A stretch of 46,314 bases of DNA from Actinomycetaceae bacterium (GCA_030537735.1 JAUNVG010000001.1:398167-444480), one strand, 5' to 3'; counted from the stretch's first letter, positions 16,861 to 25,735 are shown. Program-made: numbers and translations. Notes: generated from the sequence alone by a model not told the origin.

Positions 16861-17472
16861 CTAATCCCACCAAAGCCACCATCCCATGCGGTACGGCTCC
16901 CACATGGGGAACATTGGCCATATTTCATCCGGTTCACAAAAAGCCGTAGAAATCCCTAAATCTGAAGATATGGCGTCCCACAAGATCTCACAATCACAAC
17001 TATCATCATGGTCGGCATTGACCTGATACTCGTCGTATCCGGCAACCCACAGTCCTTCGATCGTCAATCTTTCATCGTGGCGGCTCGGCCCCACCGCGTA
17101 ACCGTGAAGTCTGACGTTTATGGGGTTGGCCACAGCGATCTTTAGTAGTTCATCGCATCGCGGCCCCAGGTTTTGCCGATCACGCAGATTAGGCCGCGTC
17201 AGATTTGATAGCAGCCTTTCTGCCGCCGCTGCACCCATGCCAGCAAAAACTAAGAAAGATGGAATTTCCAGTAAAGGCTCGTCAGCGGGCACCTCCAAAG
17301 ACGTCACGTAAGGCTGGATAATGCTTCCGATGGCGCGTTTCGTGGTCCACCCCCGCGGCCCGTAGATACCTTCAGGTGGAGTGCGATTGGCACCGGTTTC
17401 CTTCCCATCTTGCTGACCCAGGTTGGTATCGGTGGGAATAATGTTGGCCTTAGCAGTCAACGGTTTAGTCAT
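16861..17472 (-). CDS. Uncharacterised protein with a Trp-rich C-terminus
   Basis: I do not recognise this 203-residue protein. It has a good start: ATG at 17472 preceded by AAGGAAAGGAAA. It has no signal peptide or membrane helix. Residues ~40-60 (RGWTTKRAIGSIIQPYV) and ~66-95 (LLEIPSFLVFAGMGAAAAERLL) look like folded, soluble sequence. An acidic Cys-containing patch, DHDDSCDCEILWD, follows, and the end is WPMFPMWEPYRMGWWLWWD, rich in Trp. The composition resembles a real gene and it sits in a normal gap. It is single, with pyrD 103 bp downstream. Confidence 0.7.
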   Translation of the reverse strand: MTKPLTAKANIIPTDTNLGQQDGKETGANRTPPEGIYGPRGWTTKRAIGSIIQPYVTSLEVPADEPLLEIPSFLVFAGMGAAAAERLLSNLTRPNLRDRQNLGPRCDELLKIAVANPINVRLHGYAVGPSRHDERLTIEGLWVAGYDEYQVNADHDDSCDCEILWDAISSDLGISTAFCEPDEIWPMFPMWEPYRMGWWLWWD

Positions 17473-17654
17473 GGCAACGTTTCCTTTCCTTGAGATTTGG
17501 ACGCTCTTACCATGACAAGGACTGCCCGCTTAGCGCTTGCAACCACCGGTGAGGCTGTGGATAGAGCCAGCGGCATTAAAAACAGTGGATAAACTCCCCT
17601 CCCCCGCCTTGCCGCATTTCCCCAACGGCATCGAAATAACGGACAATAGTTCCT

Positions 17655-18503
17655 ATGCGCGTTGATATCACTGACCTAACTGACCCCGCACTTGCTGACT
17701 ACACCAACATGACCGACGTCGCGTTACGTTCCAAAGTGGAACCCGAACGTGGTTTATTCATGGCAGAATCACGCAACGTCATCTTGCGCGCGGTGGAGGC
17801 AGGCTATCGTCCTCGTTCTTTCCTAATGGCGGAAAAATGGTTGGACTCTATGTCCGACATCTTGGATAAGTTCCCCCACGTTCCGGTGTACGTCGCCAAC
17901 GAGGACGCGTTGCGACAGTTAACCGGATTCCACCTTCACCGCGGGGCCCTTGCCTCCATGCACCGCAAGGAGTTACCGCAAGCTTGCCAGTTACTGGCCC
18001 AGGCCCGCCGCATCGCCATTTTAGAAGATATCGTCGACCACACGAACGTGGGGGCCATCTTCCGCTCTGCGGCTGCCCTGGGCGTGGACGCGATCTTAGT
18101 AACGCCATCGTGCGCCGACCCCTTGTACCGGCGTTCCGTGCGGGTCTCAATGGGAACGGTTTTTCAAATACCTTGGACCCGTCTAGATACCTGGCCTGCC
18201 CCGCAACTGCTAAACGAGTACAACTACCATTCAGTTGCACTGGCATTGGAAGCCGACAGTCGAACTCTAGACGATTTCTGCAGCTTCTTACGATGCGCTC
18301 CTGACCAAAAAGTCGCTTGGGTGCTTGGCAGTGAAGGATACGGATTAAAGCCACGTACCATTTCGAGCCTGGACTCCAAAGTCATTATCCCCATGTCCCA
18401 CGGGGTGGATTCTTTAAACGTAGCGGCCGCAGCAGCCGTGGTTTTCTGGGCCACCCGCCCCCAGAGCAGTAGCGCTGGAGTCAAACCCCATCTAAGTATG
18501 TAG
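17655..18503 (+). CDS. SpoU/TrmH-family RNA 2'-O-methyltransferase
   Basis: The 282-residue protein has an N-terminal substrate-binding part (residues ~20-105, with RGLFMAESRNVILRAVEAG). A SPOUT methylase domain follows: motif 1 EDIVDHTNVGAIFRSAAALG, motif 2 WVLGSEGYGL, motif 3 IPMSHGVDSLNVAAAAAVVFW, which form the knot that binds S-adenosylmethionine. It should methylate a ribose in rRNA or tRNA; the site cannot be told. GACAAT lies 7 nt before the ATG, without a Shine-Dalgarno, so it may be leaderless. The last 12 bp overlap the convergent HAD gene. Confidence 0.88.
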   Translation: MRVDITDLTDPALADYTNMTDVALRSKVEPERGLFMAESRNVILRAVEAGYRPRSFLMAEKWLDSMSDILDKFPHVPVYVANEDALRQLTGFHLHRGALASMHRKELPQACQLLAQARRIAILEDIVDHTNVGAIFRSAAALGVDAILVTPSCADPLYRRSVRVSMGTVFQIPWTRLDTWPAPQLLNEYNYHSVALALEADSRTLDDFCSFLRCAPDQKVAWVLGSEGYGLKPRTISSLDSKVIIPMSHGVDSLNVAAAAAVVFWATRPQSSSAGVKPHLSM

Positions 18504-19250
18504 AAGTTGCTCAATAACTTCTAAAGTTTCTTCCCAACCGGTAACCGGTTTAGTGCGGTAGCCAGCAACTAGAACCGGGTAGTCATTGCCATCGGGGTCT
18601 AAGCGGTCACCAACGAAGAGTAAATCGTCTTTTTCGATCCCAGTTGCCGCCACCAACTTACCGATACCGTAGGCTTTGTCGATCCCGCGCGCCGTGATGT
18701 CAACCGAAGTTGACCCGCCCGCCCGCACCTGCAGCTGCGGCAGTTTAACGCTCAACGCCTGCCGCAAGGCGATCTTCTTCTCCCCCGTAGGATCCCACCG
18801 GCGTTTATCCGCTAACGCCGCCTCTTGACCTAAAGCTGAATAAGTCAGTTGGGTACCGCGGTCTTCAATGATTTCTCCACGCGGATTCTCACACCAAAAA
18901 CCCAGTTCCCGAGCAGTTGCTTCAACTACTTTTTTAGTTTCTTCACGCACGCTTTCAGGCAGGTCGTGACGGTATTGGACCTGCCACTGCCCCTGTTTGA
19001 ACCGGTAGTAAACGGTGCCGCAGGTCGGCATTAGGTGCAGATCAGCCAGATTCGCCCCGGTGCCTTCTAATCCCGCAAGCAGCTGCTTTTGGAACTGCTT
19101 GAACTGGCCCCCAGAAATCACACACACCGGCACCCGCTCCAGTAGCTGCTTCAAAGCCTGTGCCATGGCCGGCTCTATCGCACTTTTTGAAGGTGCAAGG
19201 GTGTCATCTAAGTCAAAGGCCACGAGTTTAACGTATGTGTCAACTGACAC
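18492..19250 (-). CDS. HAD-IIB family phosphatase (Cof/phosphomannomutase-like)
   Basis: From the GTG at 19250 (AGGAAG 7 nt upstream) the protein has 252 residues. HAD motif I is AFDLDDTLAPS near the N-terminus, motif II lies in VCVISGG, and motif IV is FVGDRLDPDGNDYPV. A C2 cap domain lies between. CGTVYYR and the motif IV form resemble eukaryotic-type phosphomannomutases, so it may act on a sugar phosphate; the substrate is not certain. The frame is open upstream to 19469, but that part shows no homology and has poor start context. It overlaps the end of the methyltransferase gene by 12 bp. Confidence 0.85.
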   Translation of the reverse strand: MSVDTYVKLVAFDLDDTLAPSKSAIEPAMAQALKQLLERVPVCVISGGQFKQFQKQLLAGLEGTGANLADLHLMPTCGTVYYRFKQGQWQVQYRHDLPESVREETKKVVEATARELGFWCENPRGEIIEDRGTQLTYSALGQEAALADKRRWDPTGEKKIALRQALSVKLPQLQVRAGGSTSVDITARGIDKAYGIGKLVAATGIEKDDLLFVGDRLDPDGNDYPVLVAGYRTKPVTGWEETLEVIEQLLHT

Positions 19251-19417
19251 TTGAAAACTTCCTAACTCCTGGGACCGCGTTGGCCACAGACGAAGTGCTG
19301 AACTGCCGTACGCCTCTATTCTACCCGTGTCCGCAGCTAAAGATGACACCCCACACTGCCCGGCCTCTTCTGTGAGGCAGTGACTTTCCAAGGTGGCATA
19401 ACAATACTGCTCAGACA

Positions 19418-19456
19418 CCGGTGGCCAGTCAGATAAGTAATCTAACTGGCCACCGG
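19418..19456 (-). terminator. Terminator hairpin after metPS
   Basis: CCGGTGGCCAGT (19418-19429) pairs perfectly with ACTGGCCACCGG (19445-19456) around a 15-nt loop. It lies 26 bp past the metS stop. Confidence 0.8.
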
Positions 19457-19481
19457 ATATTTGTCGCACGCGCCTTCGACG

Positions 19482-19625
19482 TTAATCTGTCATGGCGCCG
19501 AGCGGTTCGTCCTCGTAATCACTTTCCGGAACCGGAAGCAACTGCAAGGCCACGATGGATGCGACCAAGCCACCCCAGACGATCACGATGGTGGCAACCA
19601 TGAGGATAATGGATTCGGGGGTCAT
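19482..19625 (-). CDS. metS: MetS, small subunit of methionine/alanine importer
   Basis: The 47-residue protein begins MTPESIILMVATIVIVWGGL, has one membrane helix of about 25 residues, and ends in an acidic tail. This is the pattern of MetS-type small subunits of NSS transporters. In Corynebacterium glutamicum MetS is needed, together with MetP, for methionine and alanine uptake. The ATG at 19625 follows GGGAGAGGAA and lies 2 bp after the metP stop, so the two are translationally coupled. The gene is easy to miss because of its size. Confidence 0.9.
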   Translation of the reverse strand: MTPESIILMVATIVIVWGGLVASIVALQLLPVPESDYEDEPLGAMTD

Positions 19626-19627
19626 GT

Positions 19628-21181
19628 TTATTCCTCTCCCTTGAAGCGTACGATTTTCTCAGCTTTGGCTTTCTTACTCCACGGCAACCAGGTGAAGATA
19701 GCCGAAATAATCAGGCCGAAGATAATAGCTCCCCACCCAAACAGCAGTACGTTAATGGAGCCGGGGCTGTAATCTCCATACCCTTCGGTGAGGTAGGAAA
19801 CCACTTCCTGGAACAGCATCACTGCCAGCACCACCGGCACTACCAGTCCCACCATCCAGTTCCATGCCTTCGGCACGCCAACAGAAGAAGTCAGATTCAG
19901 GTGGCGACGCAACACCCCGATACGAGGTGCTACGAAGAACGCAACTAGGGTCATGGCAATAGCGGAGCTGACCACGCCGATGTTGTTGATGAAGGCATCC
20001 ACCACGTCCAGATTCGTAAGCCCGGTAGTGGTAGAGAACAAGGCGGTGGAAACCACTGCGGAGATCACAGAGACGTAGACCGCTGCCTTCTTCGCCGGAA
20101 GGTTGAACTTATCTTGGATAGCGCCCGAAACCACCTGCAGCAGGGACAGCAGCGAAGTGATACCCGCCAAAGTCAAAGAGGTGAAGAACAAGATCCCGAA
20201 CAGGACTCCACCGGGCATCAAAGAGATGATGGTGGGGAAGGTAACGAACGACAAGATCGGTCCGGTTAACCCTTCCAGTTCGCCAACAGTGGTGTGCGAC
20301 TGATGGGCCATGAAACCAAGGGTGGCGAACACTCCGATGCCTGCCAAAAGTTCGAAGGAGGAGTTCGCAAAGCCCGCCACCAGGCCGGTGCCGGTTAGGT
20401 TAGAACGCCGTGGCAGGTAGGACGCGTAGGTAAGCATAATGCCGAAAGCAATCGACATGGAGAAGAAGATCTGCGAAAACGCTGCCAGCCACACATCGGC
20501 GTTGGTTAGCGCTTGCCAGTCCGGTGCGAAGAACTCCGATAGGCCTTCGACTGCGCCAGGTAGGAATAGCGCGCGCACCACCAAGATGAGGAAGAGCAAA
20601 ACCAGAAGCGGGATAAAGATGCGGTTAACTTTTTCCACCCCGCGGGAGATACCTCGCGCTAGTGCGAACGTTACAAACACCCACACCAGCACCAGCGGGA
20701 TGAAGATCTGCATAACCGGGGTGAAGGAAATGAGCTTATCGCCCTCCACCTTAAGGAAGTCTTCGAGGAAGAAGGTGGTGGCGTCCTCGCCCCACGCCAT
20801 GCGCACGGAGAACACCGTGTACATGGCTGCCCAGGCGATAATCACCGCGTAGTAGACCAAGATGATGAAGGATACCGCGACCTGCCACCAGCCGAGGAAC
20901 TCAGCTTTTTTAGCGAGTCTGCGGAAGGTTAAAGGAGCCGAACCGCGGTACTTGTGCCCCAGGGAGTAGTCCAAAAGGAGCACTGGAATACCAACGAAAA
21001 GTAACGCAATGATGTAGGGAAGAATGAATGCGCCACCGCCATTGGTGTAGGCCACGCCGGGGAAACGCCAGATATTTCCCAGGCCGATGGCTGAACCGAC
21101 CGCGGCTAAAAGGAAGCCGTATTGACCGGTCCACAAATCGCGTTTCCCGGTACCTGACTTGGGGTTTGCCTTACTGGACAT
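19628..21181 (-). CDS. metP: MetP, sodium-dependent methionine/alanine transporter (NSS family)
   Basis: The 517-residue integral membrane protein has the NSS signature at its start: GQYGFLLAAVGSAIGLGNIW followed by RFP (TM1, with the sodium site), then GGGAFILPYI and GIPVLLLDYSLG (TM2). About 11-12 membrane helices can be drawn. It should import a small neutral amino acid with sodium. The MetS subunit directly downstream points to methionine and alanine as substrates. AAGGAGG precedes the ATG. A strong terminator follows metS, so this is a two-gene operon. Confidence 0.92.
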   Translation of the reverse strand: MSSKANPKSGTGKRDLWTGQYGFLLAAVGSAIGLGNIWRFPGVAYTNGGGAFILPYIIALLFVGIPVLLLDYSLGHKYRGSAPLTFRRLAKKAEFLGWWQVAVSFIILVYYAVIIAWAAMYTVFSVRMAWGEDATTFFLEDFLKVEGDKLISFTPVMQIFIPLVLVWVFVTFALARGISRGVEKVNRIFIPLLVLLFLILVVRALFLPGAVEGLSEFFAPDWQALTNADVWLAAFSQIFFSMSIAFGIMLTYASYLPRRSNLTGTGLVAGFANSSFELLAGIGVFATLGFMAHQSHTTVGELEGLTGPILSFVTFPTIISLMPGGVLFGILFFTSLTLAGITSLLSLLQVVSGAIQDKFNLPAKKAAVYVSVISAVVSTALFSTTTGLTNLDVVDAFINNIGVVSSAIAMTLVAFFVAPRIGVLRRHLNLTSSVGVPKAWNWMVGLVVPVVLAVMLFQEVVSYLTEGYGDYSPGSINVLLFGWGAIIFGLIISAIFTWLPWSKKAKAEKIVRFKGEE

Positions 21182-21346
21182 ATGGTCCTCCTTGAAGTTT
21201 CAGGGATACCGGTCACTGTAATCGCATATAGGAAAAATAAAGGTGCTGTCTCTCAGTGTGGGCACTGGATTCAAAATTGGTTCTGCGTCACACTAGATGC
21301 ACCCAGTCAAATAAAGGTTTGACTCACGTCCGAAAGGTAGCTGATA

Positions 21347-22054
21347 GTGGCAACCCCTCATATTAATGCTGAGCCTGGAGATTTCGCTCCCGCAGTCCTC
21401 ATGCCCGGAGACCCCAAACGCGCTGAACGTATCGCCAAACTACTCATGGACGACGCCCGCCTGGTCACCGATGTACGCGGAATGCTCGGCTTTACAGGCA
21501 CCGTTGATGGCCGCCCTCTTTCCGTCATGGGTTCGGGAATGGGACAGCCTTCGGCGACCATTTACGTAACTGAACTGATGCGTGAATTCGGCGTTGAACG
21601 AGTGATCCGAGTGGGCACTTGTGGGGGAATCGCCCCGCAGGTGAAGGTCGGTGACGTGGTCGTGGGGCTAGCTGCCCATACCGATTCGGCGATGAATACC
21701 TTCCGACTGCCCGGGATGAACTTCTCCGCCGTTGGTTCCTTCCAAATGGCTCGCGCCGCAGTTGAGGCTGCCGGCGATGATGCCAATGTACACGTTGGCA
21801 CGATTTTGTCGCGCGACCATTTCTACCTGCCCACCCAAGCCCCTCTCGATCTGCTGGCGCAGTACGGGGTACTGGGCGTGGAAATGGAAGCTGCTGCCAT
21901 GTACGGTGTGGCGGCAGAGCTAGGCAAAGAGGCACTCACCATTTTGACGGTTTCCGACCACCTGCTCGATTCTTCCAATGACATGAGCGCGGAAGATCGC
22001 GAAACCCGTTTCCAAGGAGCCTTGAAGCTGGCGGTAGCTGCGGCGTTCGCTTAA
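21347..22054 (+). CDS. deoD: Purine-nucleoside phosphorylase, DeoD type
   Basis: The 235-residue enzyme splits purine nucleosides with phosphate to free base and (deoxy)ribose 1-phosphate. Hallmarks are the N-terminal TPHINAEPGDFAPAVLMPGDPKRAE, the GSGMGQPSA phosphate site, RVGTCGGI, and VEMEAAAMYGVAAE, which binds the ribose. Length equals that of hexameric DeoD enzymes. The GTG start follows GAAAGGTAG, with rather long spacing. The clear terminator at 22063-22102 shows it is the last gene of its transcript. Confidence 0.94.
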   Translation: MATPHINAEPGDFAPAVLMPGDPKRAERIAKLLMDDARLVTDVRGMLGFTGTVDGRPLSVMGSGMGQPSATIYVTELMREFGVERVIRVGTCGGIAPQVKVGDVVVGLAAHTDSAMNTFRLPGMNFSAVGSFQMARAAVEAAGDDANVHVGTILSRDHFYLPTQAPLDLLAQYGVLGVEMEAAAMYGVAAELGKEALTILTVSDHLLDSSNDMSAEDRETRFQGALKLAVAAAFA

Positions 22055-22062
22055 ACAACACC

Positions 22063-22102
22063 AAAGTGGGTGCTGCCGGATTTTACCGGTGGCACCCACT
22101 TT
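22063..22102 (+). terminator. Terminator after deoD
   Basis: AAAGTGGGTGC (22063-22073) pairs with GCACCCACTTT (22092-22102), with an inner CCGG pair. It ends in a short T run and begins 9 bp after the deoD stop. Confidence 0.85.
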
Positions 22103-22129
22103 CTTACGCACCCACGCTTGTGTCCGCGG

Positions 22130-22870
22130 TTAGGTAATGTGCATCCAGTGCGGCTGCATTATCTGGTCGCGCAACTGCCGCCAGTTGGGTAAATACCCAT
22201 CCATTCGCCGGTAGAAACTCCTGCCGTGTCCGTGTTCCCAAAGATGAGTTAGTTCGTGGACCAAGATGTACTCAACCAGCTCTTCAGGGACTTTCGATAA
22301 CTGCAGGTTTAAGTTGATCTTACGTAAGTCAGATCGGCAAGAACCCCACCGGGTGCGCATCTGCTTGTAGGTGATCCGGTCTACTTCCAATCCCACAATC
22401 GGCTCCCAGATTCGCAGCAAGCTACTTACATAGTCAGCCAAAATAGCTCTGCGCACAGAGCTAACCTCATCAGGGACGGAAGCTGGGACCGAAGAAAGGT
22501 AGAGGGCGTCGGCAGTTAGAAGCCACCTTATAGCGGTAAGCGGATCGGTATTTGCGTTTATACCTTCGGGTAGGGGTTTAACTTGCTTGTGGGAGCCGAA
22601 GATGTAGACCCACCCCCCAAATCGCCAGTCCGACTGCGGGGCTTCGCGCCGGCGTTTTTCGGTCCGAGCCAAGGCCGCTCGGATCCACTGCCTGCGACTT
22701 TGAACGAAATCGTAGATCTCTTCGGTACTCGTGTCATAGTCGGTGTTTAGCGTTACTTCCCCGGTAAGGTCATTGACTCGCAACGTCATGCGCGTCGTTG
22801 GGCGCCGCTTAACAATGATTATCTGCCCATCTATTAACTCCGGATAGGCATACACCTTTCCCCGACGCAT
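22130..22870 (-). CDS. YgjP/SprT-like (M48-type, DUF45) metallopeptidase
   Basis: The 246-residue protein has the zinc motif HELTHLWEHGH (His205, Glu206, His209, third ligand His215) and RMRTRWGSC-like TRWGSCRSDLRKINLN ahead of it. Together these define the YgjP/WLM-like group. N-terminal residues ~1-90 carry the beta-rich part of DUF45. The physiological substrate is unknown. Its start lies 5 bp after the uridine kinase stop, so the two genes share a transcript. Confidence 0.87.
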   Translation of the reverse strand: MRRGKVYAYPELIDGQIIIVKRRPTTRMTLRVNDLTGEVTLNTDYDTSTEEIYDFVQSRRQWIRAALARTEKRRREAPQSDWRFGGWVYIFGSHKQVKPLPEGINANTDPLTAIRWLLTADALYLSSVPASVPDEVSSVRRAILADYVSSLLRIWEPIVGLEVDRITYKQMRTRWGSCRSDLRKINLNLQLSKVPEELVEYILVHELTHLWEHGHGRSFYRRMDGYLPNWRQLRDQIMQPHWMHIT

Positions 22871-22875
22871 AATCG

Positions 22876-23526
22876 CTATTTACGACCTAGGTACCGCTCG
22901 ACGCGGTGAATAATCATTTCCAGTGCTACCAGGTTTCGCCCACCTTCAGGAATGATCACATCGGCTTTACGCTTGGAAGGTTCCACGTAAAGTTCGTGCA
23001 TGGGCTTGACGGTTGCCAAGTATTGGGACTCGACAGACTCCAGGGTACGTCCTCGTTCCAGAACGTCACGCTTGACGCGGCGCAGTATACGAACGTCCGC
23101 ATCAGTATCGACAAATAGCTTTATGTCGAACAGGTCGCACAGCTGGGGGAAGCAGAGAATGAGGATACCTTCAACAATGATCACCGGGTGAGAATCAACT
23201 CTGGTGGTTTCTTTGGAGCGGTTATGAATGGTGTAGTCATAGACCGGGCAGTCGATGCTTTCACCGCTAATGAGCTTTTGTAGCTGGCTAATCATGAGGT
23301 CGTTATCGAAAGCGTCTGGAGAGTCGTAGTTGAGCTTACAGCGCTCTTCATAGGTCAGGTCCGAATGTTCCCGGTAGTAGTTATCGTGATACACCACGGA
23401 GACGTCAGTGTCGAAGTGACGAATAAGTTCTGCAGTTAAAGTGGTTTTCCCAGATCCAGTCCCACCTGCAATACCAATAACCAACGGGCGCACGGCGTCT
23501 CCAATCGTTGAAAGATTTTCCCTCAT
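22876..23526 (-). CDS. udk: Uridine kinase
   Basis: The 216-residue kinase phosphorylates uridine (and usually cytidine) in pyrimidine salvage. The P-loop is GIAGGTGSGKTT (about residues 18-29). YHDNYYREHSDLTYEERCKLN and FDNDLM are typical substrate-site motifs, and PVYDYTIHNRSKET follows. An alternative start is the GTG at 23493, with GGAG 5 nt upstream; the ATG at 23526 lacks a clear Shine-Dalgarno. The M48-type peptidase gene follows directly. Confidence 0.92.
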   Translation of the reverse strand: MRENLSTIGDAVRPLVIGIAGGTGSGKTTLTAELIRHFDTDVSVVYHDNYYREHSDLTYEERCKLNYDSPDAFDNDLMISQLQKLISGESIDCPVYDYTIHNRSKETTRVDSHPVIIVEGILILCFPQLCDLFDIKLFVDTDADVRILRRVKRDVLERGRTLESVESQYLATVKPMHELYVEPSKRKADVIIPEGGRNLVALEMIIHRVERYLGRK

Positions 23527-23558
23527 TCTAGCGCTTTAGTGAACGTGGTTGAATCGCC

Positions 23559-23567
23559 TGTGGATAA
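23559..23567 (-). promoter_or_regulatory. DnaA-box-like site (TTATCCACA on minus strand)
   Basis: TGTGGATAA on the plus strand equals the consensus DnaA box. It is a single copy, between divergent udk and the FAD hydroxylase gene. Confidence 0.35.
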
Positions 23568-23696
23568 ACTTCCAGCCGCCAGATTTCCGATTGCAATAAG
23601 CGTGAATCTATCCCACCCCAAACACACCTATTATGATCTACCTCACTTTTGCGGCACAAGCGGCAAACCTATGCAAGAATCGTATATGAAATGGCT

Positions 23697-23724
23697 AAAG
23701 GGTGGGCACCGTCGCCCACACTTT
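23697..23724. other. Hairpin in the leader of the FAD hydroxylase gene
   Basis: GTGGGC (23702-23707) pairs with GCCCAC (23714-23719), flanked by AAAG/CTTT that extend the stem. It ends 39 bp before the GTG. It could be a leader structure or the end of an unseen small transcript. Confidence 0.4.
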
Positions 23725-23763
23725 CGCTAGAAACTGCCACACATAGGAGTGAGGAGACAGATC

Positions 23764-25650
23764 GTGCAATTCCACCACCACGGCTACGTGTCCACCAATC
23801 CGCGAGTTGAACCAGCTGCCGGTGTCGGCCTAAATCCCCCGCAAGAACTACCCGAGAAAGTCGACGTCCTCATTGTCGGCTCCGGCCCCGCCGGCATGAT
23901 AACCGCCGCGCAACTTGCTCAGTTCCCCAACGTGACCACCGCCCTCATCGAACGCCGAGACGATCGTCTCTACATCGGCCACGCCGACGGCGTGCAGGCA
24001 CGCTCGGTTGAGACCTTCCAAGCATTCGGTTTCGCCAACGAAATCACCGACGAAGCCTACCGCATTACCGAAACCTCCTTCTGGAAGCCAGACCCCAACA
24101 ACCCTGACCACATTATCCGCTCTGGACGCACCGAGGACGATCCGCTCGGGATCTCCGAATTCCCCCACCTAATCGTCAACCAGGCGCGGGTTCTGGACTA
24201 CTTCCGCGAGTTCGCCTACAACTCCCCCGCGCGTCTGTCCCCTTACTACGGGTGGGAGTTTGTCGACCTAACCATTAATGACGGCGAAGAGTACCCGGTG
24301 CAATGCCAGCTCAAGCGCAGTGCCGGTGAGGACGAAGGTAAGGAGTTCACCGTTTACGCCAAATACGTCCTGGGAGCGGACGGTGCTCACTCCCGGGTGC
24401 GCCGTGCTATTGGCGTCCAGCACCTCGGGGGTGTTTCCTACCACGCGTGGGGCGTTATGGATATCTTGCTAAACACCGACTTCCCCGATATTCGCACCAA
24501 GTGCATCATTCAGTCCAACGCCGGTTCCATTTTGCATATTCCACGCGAGGGCGGTTACCTGGTGCGCATGTATGTGGACCTCGGTGAGGTGGCTGAGGAC
24601 GACAACCACGCCGTGCGCAATACGCCTTTGGAAGAGATCATTGCCCGCGCCAATGCCATTGTCGCGCCCTATTCATTGGATGTGCGCGAGGTGGCGTGGT
24701 GGAGCGTTTACGAAGTGGGCCACCGGGTGACTGATCGTTTCGATGAGATCCCAGTGGAGGAAGCTGGTACCCGCGACCCGCATGTGTTCATCGCTGGGGA
24801 TGCCTGCCACACGCACTCGGCTAAGGCCGGCCAGGGGATGAATGTGTCCATGCAAGACGGTTTCAACCTGGCTTGGAAACTCGGACACGTCCTATCTGGC
24901 CTTGCCCCTGCTTCTTTGCTTGCTTCCTACACGGCTGAGCGTCAGGAGATCGCGCAGAACCTGATTGACTTTGACTTGAAGTGGTCTTCGATGATGGCGA
25001 AGAACCCTGCCTCCGCGGCGGAGGGTGAACAGTCCATCGAGGATTACTACGTGGCTACCGCGGAGTTCCCTGCCGGGTTCATGACCCAGTACAAGCCTTC
25101 GCTGCTTATTGGCGATAATGCCCGCCAAGACCTGGCTGCCGGTTTCCCCCTGGGTAAGCGTTTTAAGTCCACCTGGGTGTCTCGGCGCAGTGATGGTAAC
25201 ACTGTGCAGCTGGGTCATCTGCATCGGGCGGATGGTCGTTGGCGGATCTATGTTTTTGCCGACGAGCTTCCCGGCAATGATGGCAAGGTAGATGCTTGGG
25301 GTGACTTTATGGCCAATGACCCCAGCTCCCCGGTGCGTCGCTTCACCCCTAAGGACGGCTATACCGATGCCTTGTTCGACATAAAAGTTATCTACCCGCA
25401 GTCGCATACTGAGTTTGAGCCCGGCGACGTGCCCCAGATTTTCAAGCCCAAGAATGGCGCGCTTGGCTTGGTGAACTTGGAAAAGATTTTCGGCACTTTG
25501 CCAAACGATTCCATTTTCCGCGAACGCCAGGTTAGCAAGGAAGGGGCGGTCGTGGTGGTACGTCCGGACATGTATGTAGCGCATATCCTTCCTCTTGATG
25601 CTACCGCTGAGCTAGCTGAGTTCTTTGCGGGCATCTATCAGGATCAATAA
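23764..25650 (+). CDS. FAD-dependent aromatic hydroxylase (phenol 2-monooxygenase/MobA-like)
   Basis: From the GTG at 23764 (GAGGAG 7 nt upstream) the protein has 628 residues. Class A flavin monooxygenase motifs are present: the Rossmann fingerprint VLIVGSGPAGM (Gly39-Gly41-Gly44), the second fingerprint GADGAHSRVRR (about residue 204) and the GD motif FIAGDACHTHSAKAGQGMN (about residues 342-360). The C-terminal ~180 residues form the thioredoxin-like dimerisation domain found in phenol hydroxylases and 3-hydroxybenzoate 4-monooxygenase. It should hydroxylate a phenolic compound using NAD(P)H and oxygen. No other aromatic-degradation gene is near, so the substrate is open. A terminator follows. 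Confidence 0.87.
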   Translation: MQFHHHGYVSTNPRVEPAAGVGLNPPQELPEKVDVLIVGSGPAGMITAAQLAQFPNVTTALIERRDDRLYIGHADGVQARSVETFQAFGFANEITDEAYRITETSFWKPDPNNPDHIIRSGRTEDDPLGISEFPHLIVNQARVLDYFREFAYNSPARLSPYYGWEFVDLTINDGEEYPVQCQLKRSAGEDEGKEFTVYAKYVLGADGAHSRVRRAIGVQHLGGVSYHAWGVMDILLNTDFPDIRTKCIIQSNAGSILHIPREGGYLVRMYVDLGEVAEDDNHAVRNTPLEEIIARANAIVAPYSLDVREVAWWSVYEVGHRVTDRFDEIPVEEAGTRDPHVFIAGDACHTHSAKAGQGMNVSMQDGFNLAWKLGHVLSGLAPASLLASYTAERQEIAQNLIDFDLKWSSMMAKNPASAAEGEQSIEDYYVATAEFPAGFMTQYKPSLLIGDNARQDLAAGFPLGKRFKSTWVSRRSDGNTVQLGHLHRADGRWRIYVFADELPGNDGKVDAWGDFMANDPSSPVRRFTPKDGYTDALFDIKVIYPQSHTEFEPGDVPQIFKPKNGALGLVNLEKIFGTLPNDSIFRERQVSKEGAVVVVRPDMYVAHILPLDATAELAEFFAGIYQDQ

Positions 25651-25697
25651 CCGGCGGAATCTCCCTTTCCGCTCTGGCCGCCTATAGTCGATAGGCC

Positions 25698-25735
25698 GGT
25701 GGTGCCGTCCTCTTTCCGAGGGCGGCACCACTGTT
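25698..25735 (+). terminator. Terminator after the FAD hydroxylase gene
   Basis: GTGGTGCCG and CGGCACCAC pair, with CCTC/GAGG inside the loop. The hairpin begins about 50 bp after the stop. Confidence 0.75.

Noticed and set aside
16758..16937. Upstream extension of pyrD
   Set aside because: It overlaps the neighbouring gene, and class 2 homology begins at the GTG at 16757.
17556..17592. Replication origin from two DnaA-like boxes
   Set aside because: Both are one base off consensus, there are only two, no AT-rich unwinding region is seen and no dnaA/dnaN genes are near.
19251..19469. N-terminal extension of the HAD phosphatase
   Set aside because: It contains the metPS terminator region, has no homology, and a better GTG with AGGAAG lies at 19250.
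24892..25584. 230-codon minus-strand ORF opposite the FAD hydroxylase
   Set aside because: It is a shadow of the high-GC coding strand with no family features or ribosome site.
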